Assembly (NCBI GenBank): GCA_007132365.1
Contig: SLOS01000207.1
Location: 1 to 17,290 of the forward strand
Origin: Bacteroidales bacterium
Lineage (GTDB): Bacteria; Bacteroidota; Bacteroidia; Bacteroidales; PUMT01
Length of the DNA stretch: 17,290 bases
Direction: 5' to 3'
Below are positions 7,042-14,937 of this stretch, piece by piece. Numbering within the stretch: position 1 is the first letter of the stretch; each line of letters begins with the position of its first letter. The translations under genes were made by a program, and so were the position numbers. Below the pieces are notes generated by a model. That model was given only the letters and a program-made list of their open reading frames with translations, was not told where the DNA came from and did no database searches.

Positions 7042-8637
7042 ATGCATTATAAAGTCCTTATAGCAGGAGATAATATAAAATCATTGACTGTTCTGCGAAA
7101 ATCTCTTGAACTATTTATACACGAATTCACAGTCTTCACAACCGTAAGCAGTGAAATTGACGAAACTGTCAATTCAACGGAATGGCCCGATATAATCATC
7201 CTCCATTTCGATGATATGATAGACAAAGGGCTAAAAGCCCTAAATCTCATAAAGGGGAATGAAAAGACAAAAACTATCCCGGTGCTGATGATCACTGATT
7301 TTTTATCATATAAAGTTCAGCAGGCTATCACTGCAGGAGCAGACGATTTTATCAAAAAGCCCATTGAAAGGGTTGAGCTGATGATAAGAATAAAGTATCT
7401 GGTTCAACGCAACCGGTTATACCTTGAAAACCTTAAACAATCAGAAGAACTCAGAAAACTTTCTCTGGTTGCCGACAGATCTGAAAACTCGGTGCTGATA
7501 ACAAATGCTCTCGGGGAACTCGAATGGGTTAACAAAGCATTTGAAAGACTTTATGAATACTCGCTGGAAGACTTCAAAGTACGCTACGGCAATAAGCTGC
7601 AGGAGATATCCCATAAGTTTTCAGAGGCAATGGACAGGTGCAAAAAAGACCGCAAATGGCTGGTATATGACAACTGCTGGGTCAACAAGAACGGAGACAA
7701 AAAATGGATACAGACCTCCCTTACACCGATATTAGCTGATAATGGTGAAATAACCAATTTCATTGCAGTTGAAACAGATATAACACCTCTAAAACTGGCA
7801 GAGGAGAGATTGCGGGACCAAAATCAGGATCTTGTGGATATTACGGTCAGCGTGGAGCAGATCAACAAAAAGCTGGAAGAAAAACAAAAGGAGGTAAACC
7901 AGCAGAAAAAACTGGTAGAAGAACAGAAGAAACTGGCCGACAATCTGCTGAAAAATATTTTTCCATATGAAATTGCTGAGCAGCTTAAATTAAAGGGATA
8001 TGCAATACCAAAACATTACAGGTTAGTCTCAATTATGTTCACTGATTTTGCCGGATTTGCAAAATTATCGGATCAATTGAGTGTCCACGATCTGATTAAG
8101 GAACTTAGCATGTATTTTGAAAAATTTGATTCAATTACATCCGCACATTATATTGAAAAAATAAAGACGATTGGAGATTCTTACATGTGTGCAGGAGGCA
8201 TTCCCATCAGAAACCGCAGTAATCCCATAGACACGGCCCTGGCAGCCCTTGAAATACAAGAATTTGTTAAAGAGTCAAACCGGGAGAAACAATTGAAAAA
8301 CCAGCCCAAATGGGAAATACGCCTTGGCATTCACACCGGAGAAGTTATTGCCGGAGTTATTGGAAAAACCAAAATGGCATATGATATCTGGGGAGATGCC
8401 GTGAACACAGCAAGCAGGATGGAGTCCAGTGGCGAAGTGAATAAAATAAATATTTCAGGTAGTACTTACTTGCACATAAAAAAATATTTCAACTGCACTT
8501 ACAGGGGTAAAATAGATGTGCGGAACAAGGGTCAGATTGATATGTATTTTCTGGACAGGCTGAAAAAAGAATACTGCACAGACAATGAAGGGATCGTGCC
8601 AAACAGCACATTTAAAAAGATCCTTTCGGAATACTGA
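7042..8637 (+). CDS. Class III adenylate cyclase with degenerate receiver and PAS domains
   Basis: A 531-residue cytoplasmic signalling enzyme, no membrane segments. Domains: response-regulator receiver (1-122), PAS (about 140-250, with a PAC-like ETDITPLKLAEERL end), coiled coil (about 255-300), and a class III cyclase domain (about 305-508). Catalytic residues are intact: metal-binding Asp335 (FTDFAGF) and Asp379 (TIGDSYM), transition-state Asn455 and Arg459 (NTASRM). Lys375 and Asp448 occupy the purine-specifying sites with the adenylate-cyclase residues, so the product should be cAMP. In the receiver the usual phosphoacceptor Asp is His55 (IIILHFDD) and the acidic pair is reduced to Gly9-Asp10, while Thr85 and Lys106-Pro107 remain. 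Phosphorylation by a histidine kinase is therefore unlikely; the PAS domain may be the real sensor. It stands alone, with 101 bases upstream and no partner kinase in view. Confidence 0.9.
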   Translation: MHYKVLIAGDNIKSLTVLRKSLELFIHEFTVFTTVSSEIDETVNSTEWPDIIILHFDDMIDKGLKALNLIKGNEKTKTIPVLMITDFLSYKVQQAITAGADDFIKKPIERVELMIRIKYLVQRNRLYLENLKQSEELRKLSLVADRSENSVLITNALGELEWVNKAFERLYEYSLEDFKVRYGNKLQEISHKFSEAMDRCKKDRKWLVYDNCWVNKNGDKKWIQTSLTPILADNGEITNFIAVETDITPLKLAEERLRDQNQDLVDITVSVEQINKKLEEKQKEVNQQKKLVEEQKKLADNLLKNIFPYEIAEQLKLKGYAIPKHYRLVSIMFTDFAGFAKLSDQLSVHDLIKELSMYFEKFDSITSAHYIEKIKTIGDSYMCAGGIPIRNRSNPIDTALAALEIQEFVKESNREKQLKNQPKWEIRLGIHTGEVIAGVIGKTKMAYDIWGDAVNTASRMESSGEVNKINISGSTYLHIKKYFNCTYRGKIDVRNKGQIDMYFLDRLKKEYCTDNEGIVPNSTFKKILSEY

Positions 8638-8693
8638 CAGGCAAACCGCACTAAACAAATATTGGCCGGATATCTCAGGTCATTAATCAGGCC

Positions 8694-8709
8694 CCGCAGG
8701 AAACTGCGG
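8694..8709. terminator. GAAA-tetraloop hairpin between convergent genes
   Basis: CCGCAG (8694-8699), loop GAAA (8700-8703) and CTGCGG (8704-8709) form a perfect 6-bp GC-rich stem capped by a GNRA tetraloop on the plus strand. It sits between the stop codons of the cyclase gene (8637) and the cytidine deaminase gene (8724). No U-tract follows on either strand, so it could be a 3'-end stabiliser or a U-less terminator. Confidence 0.45.
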
Positions 8710-8723
8710 AAATTCCGGGTCCT

Positions 8724-9221
8724 TTAAAGGCGCCCGTTAAAAAGAGAACCTTGATCAAACCCCAAAGGAAGAATATCCCTAATACTGTTTACAACATGTA
8801 TTTTATCCCTGCCCGTAAAAATAAGTCTCTGCCCCCGGCCGTAACGGATTTCAGATTCCATTATTACCTGGCGGCAGGCACCGCAAGGGTAAACCGGATG
8901 CCTGGTTGGTTCTCCGTCTTTCATGATAGCAGCAACTGCCATTGTGATGACCGCCGAATCGGGGAACCTCGAATTGGCATAAAAAAGAGCCACTCTCTCT
9001 GCACAGTTTCCGGAGGGATAGCAAGCATTTTCCTGGTTATTTCCGGTAATTATTTCACCATTATCGAGCATAAGAGCCACACCAACCCTGAAACCGGAAT
9101 AGGGTGTGTAGGCCCCAAGAGCAGAGTCACGTGCCTGCCTGACCAGCTTCTGTTCTCTTAACGGCAATTCATCTGCAGATTCATATTCAAAAACAATCCC
9201 CTTTATAACTAACTTTTGCAT
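8724..9221 (-). CDS. cdd: Cytidine deaminase
   Basis: Pyrimidine salvage: hydrolytic deamination of cytidine and deoxycytidine to uridine and deoxyuridine, in the cytoplasm. Numbered from the ATG at 9221 (165 residues), the substrate loop YTPYSGFRVG is at 38-47, NQENACYPSGNCAE at 62-75 and PCGAC at 112-116. Zinc ligands are Cys73, Cys113 and Cys116, with Glu75 as the proton shuttle. Three Cys ligands identify the small, tetrameric homolog type rather than the His-containing dimeric type of E. coli. A TTG two codons upstream is in frame, but the ATG is preferred. At 165 residues it is longer than the roughly 130-residue Bacillus form; the extra length is an N-terminal strand and a C-terminal tail, as in other Bacteroidota homologs I recall. 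It is divergent from the LysM gene, 105 bases apart. Confidence 0.94.
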   Translation of the reverse strand: MQKLVIKGIVFEYESADELPLREQKLVRQARDSALGAYTPYSGFRVGVALMLDNGEIITGNNQENACYPSGNCAERVALFYANSRFPDSAVITMAVAAIMKDGEPTRHPVYPCGACRQVIMESEIRYGRGQRLIFTGRDKIHVVNSIRDILPLGFDQGSLFNGRL

Positions 9222-9326
9222 GGACAATAATATTAATGTTTACGCTGTTAAAACAACAACCATTTAATACACATATTTCTGGAAAATTAAACATTTTTGC
9301 TTTATTTAACCGCAAATACATCGTAT

Positions 9327-10274
9327 ATGAAAATTCTCCGACTGATCATCCTGCCTGCTTTGTTAATATCAGCCTGCAAGACCATCCGTTACACCCCTCC
9401 AGCCACATCTGTTACAAGATCTGAATATATTGCAACATACAGTGATATTGCCGTCAGGGAAATGAGGAGGACTGGTATTCCTGCAAGTATAAAAATGGCC
9501 CAGGCCATACTTGAATCGGGAGACGGGAACAGTACACTGGCAAGGCGCGGTAATAACCACTTTGGAATTAAATGTCATGACTGGGCCGGGAGGAGGATCT
9601 ATCATGATGATGATAAGCGGAATGAATGCTTCAGGAGATACAACACCCCGGAAGAATCCTTCCTTGATCACAGTGAATTTCTCACCAGCAGGCAAAGATA
9701 CGCAGGTCTTTTTAAACTGGACCCCTATGATTACAGAGGCTGGGCAAGAGGCTTGAAAGCAGCGGGATATGCCACTAATCCGCAATATGACAGACTACTG
9801 ATAAGAATTATTGAAGACAATGAACTTTACAAGCTTGATGCCGGGATGTCTGTATCAAAAGGTGGAGGGGAGGTTATTGAAAACAGGGAAGGAGTTATTA
9901 ATGAGGTCCCGACTGCCGGATCAAGAAACATTCAGACCCGCAACAGAATAAAATATATTATTGCCAATCAGGGAGATACATACAAAAGCATAAGCAGTGA
10001 AATGGGACTTATGAGCTGGGAACTAGCCCGTTATAACGATATCCCCCCGGGCTCTTCCATAAGCCCAGGTGACATAATTTATCTTCAACCAAAACGCATA
10101 AGGGCACAAAGAGGCGTGGAAACACATAAGGTGAGCAAGGGAGAAACAATGTGGCACATATCACAATTATACGGTGTCAGGCTTGCCCGGCTGTTAAGAC
10201 GCAATTACATGGAAGCAGGAGAGGAACCCTCCCCGGGTGAAATTATCTATCTGCGCTACGATAATCCCCGTTAG
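9327..10274 (+). CDS. Lipoprotein glucosaminidase (GH73 type) with two LysM domains
   Basis: A peptidoglycan hydrolase of the envelope. The first 17 residues from the ATG at 9327 are a lipoprotein signal ending in the lipobox LISAC (Cys17). Residues about 32-168 are a mannosyl-glycoprotein endo-beta-N-acetylglucosaminidase-like domain (FlgJ/GH73 type): MAQAILESGDGNSTLA with probable catalytic Glu63, NNHFGIKC (76-83), FRRYNTPEESFLDHSEFL (102-119) and GLKAAGYATNPQY (142-154). Two LysM modules follow, about 208-255 and 266-310, each with a YxVxxGDT- or HKVSKGET-like start, which bind N-acetylglucosamine chains. It probably anchors in the outer or inner membrane and acts in cell separation or wall turnover. 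The frame is open 30 bases further upstream, but only the ATG at 9327 gives a proper signal peptide. Confidence 0.92.
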   Translation: MKILRLIILPALLISACKTIRYTPPATSVTRSEYIATYSDIAVREMRRTGIPASIKMAQAILESGDGNSTLARRGNNHFGIKCHDWAGRRIYHDDDKRNECFRRYNTPEESFLDHSEFLTSRQRYAGLFKLDPYDYRGWARGLKAAGYATNPQYDRLLIRIIEDNELYKLDAGMSVSKGGGEVIENREGVINEVPTAGSRNIQTRNRIKYIIANQGDTYKSISSEMGLMSWELARYNDIPPGSSISPGDIIYLQPKRIRAQRGVETHKVSKGETMWHISQLYGVRLARLLRRNYMEAGEEPSPGEIIYLRYDNPR

Positions 10275-10333
10275 GACCATGGAACCTGCGGCTGTAAAGG
10301 CTGAAAAGTAACCAGATTCCCCCGCTTAATTTG

Positions 10334-10349
10334 TTGAAAACGCTTTCAA
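10334..10349. other. Short A/T-rich inverted repeat at the fmt stop
   Basis: TTGAAA (10334-10339), loop ACGC, TTTCAA (10344-10349) form a 6-bp stem overlapping the fmt stop codon, between the convergent LysM-lipoprotein and fmt genes. The stem is weak and there is no U-tract. Low-confidence candidate for a shared 3'-end structure. Confidence 0.2.
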
Positions 10350-11308
10350 ATACATGAAGCCCCCGGTCCGGGTCTGAATCCCCTGATAAATTCAGGTCCT
10401 GTCATCGGCCTTCTGCCCTCCGGTTGCAAACGTTTTACCAAAACAGACCCTTTACCCGTTGCAATAATAAGCTGATTATTTGATACTATTAACCGGCCCG
10501 GATTGAAAGTATGAGCATCTGCAATTTTTTCAACCTCAAAAATCTTGACGGTTAAAACCTTATTCCCATCGCCCAGGCTTGTCCACGCTCCGGGATAAGG
10601 GCTCAGGCCTCTTACAAAATCATATAATCTGTCCGCCGGCTGCGACCAGTTTATTCGGCAATCAATTTTAGTAATTTTCGGAGCTGCAGGCAAATTTCCC
10701 CGGCATGCTGATTCACCCTGAGCTTTTGGAGTCACTGTTCCTGCTGTTATTGCTTCGATGGTTTTCAATAACAACCGTGCGCCGTCAACCATAAGCCTGT
10801 CATGCAAGTCCCCGGCAGTCTCATTATTACCAATCCCGGTTTTCTCCTGCAAGAGTATTTTCCCGGTGTCAATTTCTTTTTCAATTAAAAAAGTTGTAAC
10901 CCCGGTAATTTTTTCTCCGTTGATAATAGCATGATTAATGGGTGCTGCTCCCCGGTATAAAGGTAAAAGAGAGGCATGCAGATTTACAGTTCCCAATGGG
11001 GGAATGGTCCATATTTTCTCGGGCAGCATCCTGAATGCAACAACAACAAAAAGGTCAGCGGCAAAATGTCTCAGTGTCTCCGCTAATCGATCCTCCTTCA
11101 GGTTGGATGGTTGTAACACCTCAATATTATTGGCGAGTGCCGCAAGTTTAACCGCCGACTCCCTCATCTTCAGTCCCCGACCAGAAGGTTTGTCAGGAGC
11201 AGTCACAACAGCCCTGACTTGATAACCTTTTTCAATCAGGATCTCCAGGGAGGGAACGGCAAACCGGGGTGTCCCCATAAAGATAATAACCGGTTTATGG
11301 CTGGCCAT
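10346..11308 (-). CDS. fmt: Methionyl-tRNA formyltransferase
   Basis: Formylates Met-tRNA(fMet) with 10-formyltetrahydrofolate so that it can start translation. At 320 residues it is of normal length. The N-terminal Rossmann-like domain has FMGTPRFAVPSL (10-21), the loop APDKPSGRG (37-45) and the catalytic triad Asn109, His111 (NLHASLLPLYRGAAPI) and Asp147 (IDTGKIL). The C-terminal OB-fold tRNA-binding domain (about 205-320) contains FVRGLSPYPGAW (231-242) and LQPEGRRPMTGPEFIRG (294-310). It begins 17 bases after the ribBA stop and is the last gene of the five-gene run. Its usual partner def is not adjacent. The folate-dependent reaction and the GTP-to-riboflavin enzyme upstream share no obvious pathway. 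Confidence 0.96.
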   Translation of the reverse strand: MASHKPVIIFMGTPRFAVPSLEILIEKGYQVRAVVTAPDKPSGRGLKMRESAVKLAALANNIEVLQPSNLKEDRLAETLRHFAADLFVVVAFRMLPEKIWTIPPLGTVNLHASLLPLYRGAAPINHAIINGEKITGVTTFLIEKEIDTGKILLQEKTGIGNNETAGDLHDRLMVDGARLLLKTIEAITAGTVTPKAQGESACRGNLPAAPKITKIDCRINWSQPADRLYDFVRGLSPYPGAWTSLGDGNKVLTVKIFEVEKIADAHTFNPGRLIVSNNQLIIATGKGSVLVKRLQPEGRRPMTGPEFIRGFRPGPGASCI

Positions 11309-11325
11309 TGCAGGAAGCTAAATAA

Positions 11326-12594
11326 TCAATTTTCAGGATTGCCCTCTGATTCCTCCGGCTTAACAAGATCAAGTAAGTGACCCATTTTATCCCTTTTGGT
11401 AACCAGGTAACTGTAATTATACTTATTTGTCGTGGACTTCATATGAATTGTCTCAACAATCTCCAGTCCGTATCCTTCAAGGCCTTTACGCTTAAAAGGA
11501 TTATTGGCGATCAGCCTTATCTTGCCAATTCCAAGTTCATGAAGAATATTTGCACCTACTCCAAAATCCCTCTCATCTTCGTTAAATCCGAGATTAATAT
11601 TTGCCTGAATTGTATCCATTCCCTCCTCCTGTAATTTGTAGGCAGCCATTTTATTGAATAATCCTATTCCCCTTCCCTCCTGGTTAAGATAAACCACAAC
11701 ACCTTTTCCCTCATCCTGTATCATTTTCATGGCTTCATGCAACTGGTTTCCACAATCACAACGCATAGACCCGAAAATATCTCCGGTCACACATGAAGAA
11801 TGGACTCTCACAAGCAAAGGATCCTCGCGTGTCCACTTTCCCTTTAGAATGGCAACATGTTCATAGCCGGTTGATTTCTGCCGGAATGGTATTAGATGGA
11901 AATCCCCGTATTTGGTAGGTAGTTTCACCTCCACTCCTTTTTCAACAATGCTTTCATGCTGAAGCCGGTATGCAATCAGTTTTTCAATGGAGATAATTTT
12001 AAGGTTAAACTGATCGGCAATTGCCGTCAATTCAGGTAAACGGGCCATGGATCCATCGGGATTCATAATCTCTACCAGCACACCGCCAGGTTTTAACCCG
12101 GCAAGCACAGAAAGATCAACTGCGGCCTCGGTATGCCCTGCCCTTCTTAAAACACCTTTACTTTTTGATTTCAGCGGAAACACATGACCCGGACGGGCCA
12201 GGTCCTCAGGCCTGGTTGCAGGATCAACCAGTGCATTGATGGTTTTGGCCCGGTCTGATGCAGAAATACCGGTTGTACATCCCTTACCTATCAGATCCAC
12301 CGAAACAGTAAAAGCAGTCTCATGCAAAGATGTGTTAGTCCCCACCATCAGCTGCAGTTCAAGCTCGTTGCAGCGCTCCTCGGGTATTGCGGCACATATC
12401 AAACCTCTGCCATGCGTTGCCATAAAATTGACTATATCGGGGGTTGTCAGTTCAGCTGCAGCAACAAAATCACCTTCATTCTCCCGGTCTTCATCATCAA
12501 CAACGATAATTACCCTGCCCTTCTTAATATCTTCAATGGCTTCATCGATGGAATCAAGCTTCCTACTGGTTCCTTCTTGTTGGTTGCCAGACAT
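11326..12594 (-). CDS. ribBA: Bifunctional riboflavin enzyme RibBA (DHBP synthase / GTP cyclohydrolase II)
   Basis: Makes both precursors of riboflavin: the N-terminal half turns ribulose 5-phosphate into 3,4-dihydroxy-2-butanone 4-phosphate, the C-terminal half opens the imidazole ring of GTP. RibB motifs: DDEDRENEGDF (33-43) with acidic metal ligands, and GHTEAAVDL (153-161). RibA motifs: zinc ligands Cys268, Cys279 and Cys281 in CVTGDIFGSMRCDCG, NQEGRGIGL (304-312), and DERDFGVGANIL (340-351). The 422 residues match full-length fusions and neither half is truncated. No FMN riboswitch was recognised upstream; instead the start lies inside the 3' end of the GT2 gene (32-base overlap), so translation may be coupled. 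The rest of the riboflavin pathway is not in the window. Confidence 0.97.
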   Translation of the reverse strand: MSGNQQEGTSRKLDSIDEAIEDIKKGRVIIVVDDEDRENEGDFVAAAELTTPDIVNFMATHGRGLICAAIPEERCNELELQLMVGTNTSLHETAFTVSVDLIGKGCTTGISASDRAKTINALVDPATRPEDLARPGHVFPLKSKSKGVLRRAGHTEAAVDLSVLAGLKPGGVLVEIMNPDGSMARLPELTAIADQFNLKIISIEKLIAYRLQHESIVEKGVEVKLPTKYGDFHLIPFRQKSTGYEHVAILKGKWTREDPLLVRVHSSCVTGDIFGSMRCDCGNQLHEAMKMIQDEGKGVVVYLNQEGRGIGLFNKMAAYKLQEEGMDTIQANINLGFNEDERDFGVGANILHELGIGKIRLIANNPFKRKGLEGYGLEIVETIHMKSTTNKYNYSYLVTKRDKMGHLLDLVKPEESEGNPEN

Positions 12595-13732
12595 TTGATT
12601 TTACTCCTTTCAAAAAATTAATAAACCCCACCAGCAAAGCAAAGTTCATACTGATAAAATGCGTAATAAACCGCAAAATTATAACATGAATTTTGATTTT
12701 CCCCAATAAATAATCGATTAATGGCAAGGTTAAAATAAAAAGCTGGATATAAAACAGGTACCTGTAAAACATATATTCACGGCTGAGAAAAAGACTGGTT
12801 ATAAAAATTGTTGCAAGGAAAAAGGGACCGATCCAGCGTAAAACCTTATGTGAAAAAAAACTGACGGATAAACCCTTGATGGAAGATAGCAAATAGGCTG
12901 AGAAATGTTTCAGGTTTTGAAAATTTCCTGCAGCTATTCTGGCTTTCCTTCTGAATTCCTCGCTCAGACTGTTGGATACATCCTCATATACAATGGCATC
13001 TGTTTCGATTATTGCTTTATGTCCTGATGTTATCACTTTCATATTAATGAAAAAGTCATCAACAAGAAATGATGGTGGCACATCACAATATAACTCCTTC
13101 CTAAGGGCATAGCACCCGCCAAAAGGACCCATCATAGTACCCCATAAAATGCTTTCCCGGTCTTTGATTTTCACCTCCCTTGTTATGTATAAATTCTCCT
13201 GAACCGATATTCCGGAATCTCTCAAACCCTTATGCTTCATATTGGAATCAACAAGCCCGATGCGGCTGTCTTTAAAATGCTTTAAAAGATGGTACATGGT
13301 ATCTTGTTCCAGTATGACATTTGCATCAGTTATAATCAATATATTCTCTTTCGATAACCTGACCAGATCATTTATAATTGCTGATTTTCCCCTGCGTTTG
13401 TCAAATCTGAAAAATTTCAGGCATTTATTTGAAGAGGCAAGGTTTTGCAGTATTTTATCAGTATTATCGGTCGATGCATCTGAACCGACCAGTATCTCGA
13501 GTTTTCCCTCAGGATATTTATTCAGAATTATGCTTTCTATCTTTTCTGATATTACATTCTCTTCATTATGCACGGCCATTAAAACCGAAACCCCCGGGAG
13601 CCTGTCGGACGATTCGTATGTATTCCTGCCGGAAGTTTTGCGTATTGCAAGTATTTCAAGCAATGCAGGATAGAGGAGATAGGTGTGTACAAGAGCAGCG
13701 ACTGAAATCCAGAAAAGGATAATAGCTATCAT
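12563..13732 (-). CDS. Membrane-bound family 2 glycosyltransferase
   Basis: Probably adds sugars to, or polymerises, an envelope glycan. The 389 residues comprise an N-terminal membrane segment (about 3-30), a cytoplasmic GT-A domain (about 45-270) and a C-terminal membrane region (about 300-375) with three or four hydrophobic segments, the layout of hyaluronan- and cellulose-synthase-like enzymes. GT2 motifs: VSVLMAVHNEENVI (48-61), SDAS with Asp85, DAN at 136-138 as the DxD-equivalent, and VDDF with Asp225-Asp226 as probable catalytic base. The usual (Q/R)xxRW acceptor motif is not clear; RRKAR (261-265) lies at that place without the Trp. The ATG overlaps the GT4 stop as ATGA, and its 3' end overlaps ribBA by 32 bases. 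Donor and acceptor cannot be inferred. Confidence 0.88.
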   Translation of the reverse strand: MIAIILFWISVAALVHTYLLYPALLEILAIRKTSGRNTYESSDRLPGVSVLMAVHNEENVISEKIESIILNKYPEGKLEILVGSDASTDNTDKILQNLASSNKCLKFFRFDKRRGKSAIINDLVRLSKENILIITDANVILEQDTMYHLLKHFKDSRIGLVDSNMKHKGLRDSGISVQENLYITREVKIKDRESILWGTMMGPFGGCYALRKELYCDVPPSFLVDDFFINMKVITSGHKAIIETDAIVYEDVSNSLSEEFRRKARIAAGNFQNLKHFSAYLLSSIKGLSVSFFSHKVLRWIGPFFLATIFITSLFLSREYMFYRYLFYIQLFILTLPLIDYLLGKIKIHVIILRFITHFISMNFALLVGFINFLKGVKSNVWQPTRRNQ

Positions 13733-14937
13733 TTAAGACTTTTTTTATAAAAAGCTGTAAGTTCTTTCGTTATAACCCCGTTATTATAATGGCTTAACAC
13801 AAAATCCCTTGCGTTATTCCCGATCCTGAATGCCCATTCCGGATTATCAAGCATCTTTTCAACAGATTCGGCAAAAGTATACTCATCATCAGCCAGGAGT
13901 AAATGTTTACCATTTTCTACAGGAATCCCGGACACTGCAAAAGAGGTTGCTATTATCGGCTTGCCCATAAGCATGGCTTCAATGATTCTTACTCTTATAC
14001 CGCTTCCTGAAAACAAAGGAACAACTAAAATCCCGGTTTCAAAAAGAAATTCAGAGGCATTTTCCACTTCACCCCTGAAATCGATCATGCTTTTTACAAG
14101 TTGTTTTGTATACCCGCTTTTTGCATTTCTTCCTGCTACAAAAAACCTCAGCTCTTTACGATTATTTTTTAACTTGCCCCAAACTTTCCTGATAAACCAA
14201 TCAAGTCCGTCAATATTAGGCATCCAGTCCAGGGCACCAATATACTGCAGGCAATGATATTCACGTCCCAAACTATTGTAAATGGACAAATTATCAGGAT
14301 ACATGCCAAAAGGAGCAACAACCGCGGGTTGCTTATTACCCATCCGCTTAAAATAATCATAATCCAAATTGGTAATGGGAACCAGCAGATCATATTTATT
14401 GACAAAGCTCAGCTCAAAACTTCTTATCCTCCTGTATAAATTTCCAAGGTACATTTTCTTCAGAGGGTTCCTCTCTCTTCTGCAATAGCTTTCCCAAATA
14501 ATATATTCAATATTATGAGCCCTGTACACTATCAATGCATTTGAATTATATCTTATGCAATCAACGTATGGTGAAAGATACAATCCTTCAAGCTGAACAA
14601 TATCATAAGAAGTTTCGCGTAGCATTGAAGCAAGCTCCTTCTCAAACTCCGGGCTTATAAACCTTTTGGCATTATAGGGAAGAGAAGAAAATAGAAAATT
14701 AAGGATAAGGCCGGTATAGCTGACTGAGGTATCAACAAAGACTTTTCTTGTCAGGTTTATCCCTGGTATAACACTATCAGGATTCCCATTTGAGGAGTAA
14801 TGTTTGCTGGTATTCATGGAAAGCAGGTCAACCCTGTTGCCAGCTTCAGCAAGTCCTTTTGCCATGTTGTAGCTGGCAAGTGACCCGCCGTCCCTGGGGG
14901 GAGAGGGGAATTTATTACACACTAACAATATATTCAT
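13729..14937 (-). CDS. Family 4 (GT-B) glycosyltransferase
   Basis: A cytoplasmic GT-B glycosyltransferase, 402 residues, no clear membrane segments. The N-terminal lobe opens with MNILLVCNKFPSPPRDGGS, where the Gly-rich turn (16-19) lines the acceptor site. The C-terminal nucleotide-sugar lobe has YIGALDWMPNIDGLDWF (232-248), the FVAGRN strand (266-271) and GSGIRVRIIEAMLMGKPII (311-329), which contains the GT4 E-x7-E-like region around Glu320. This subgroup is common in surface-polysaccharide loci, but no donor can be assigned. It starts inside the permease stop (ATGA, 4-base overlap) and ends with the same ATGA overlap into the GT2 gene, so the three are almost certainly translated from one message. 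Confidence 0.9.
   Translation of the reverse strand: MNILLVCNKFPSPPRDGGSLASYNMAKGLAEAGNRVDLLSMNTSKHYSSNGNPDSVIPGINLTRKVFVDTSVSYTGLILNFLFSSLPYNAKRFISPEFEKELASMLRETSYDIVQLEGLYLSPYVDCIRYNSNALIVYRAHNIEYIIWESYCRRERNPLKKMYLGNLYRRIRSFELSFVNKYDLLVPITNLDYDYFKRMGNKQPAVVAPFGMYPDNLSIYNSLGREYHCLQYIGALDWMPNIDGLDWFIRKVWGKLKNNRKELRFFVAGRNAKSGYTKQLVKSMIDFRGEVENASEFLFETGILVVPLFSGSGIRVRIIEAMLMGKPIIATSFAVSGIPVENGKHLLLADDEYTFAESVEKMLDNPEWAFRIGNNARDFVLSHYNNGVITKELTAFYKKSLK

Noticed and set aside
8751..9161. 136-codon ORF on the plus strand, antisense to cytidine deaminase
   Set aside because: It mirrors the cdd reading frame, whose zinc and catalytic motifs are intact; the antisense product looks random.
9369..9785. 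138-codon ORF on the minus strand inside the LysM lipoprotein gene
   Set aside because: The plus strand holds a complete lipobox, glucosaminidase and LysM layout; the minus-strand product has no recognisable motif.
13242..13673. 143-codon ORF on the plus strand, antisense to the GT2 gene
   Set aside because: The opposite strand carries recognisable GT2 motifs throughout; the antisense translation shows no domain and has no promoter or ribosome site of note.
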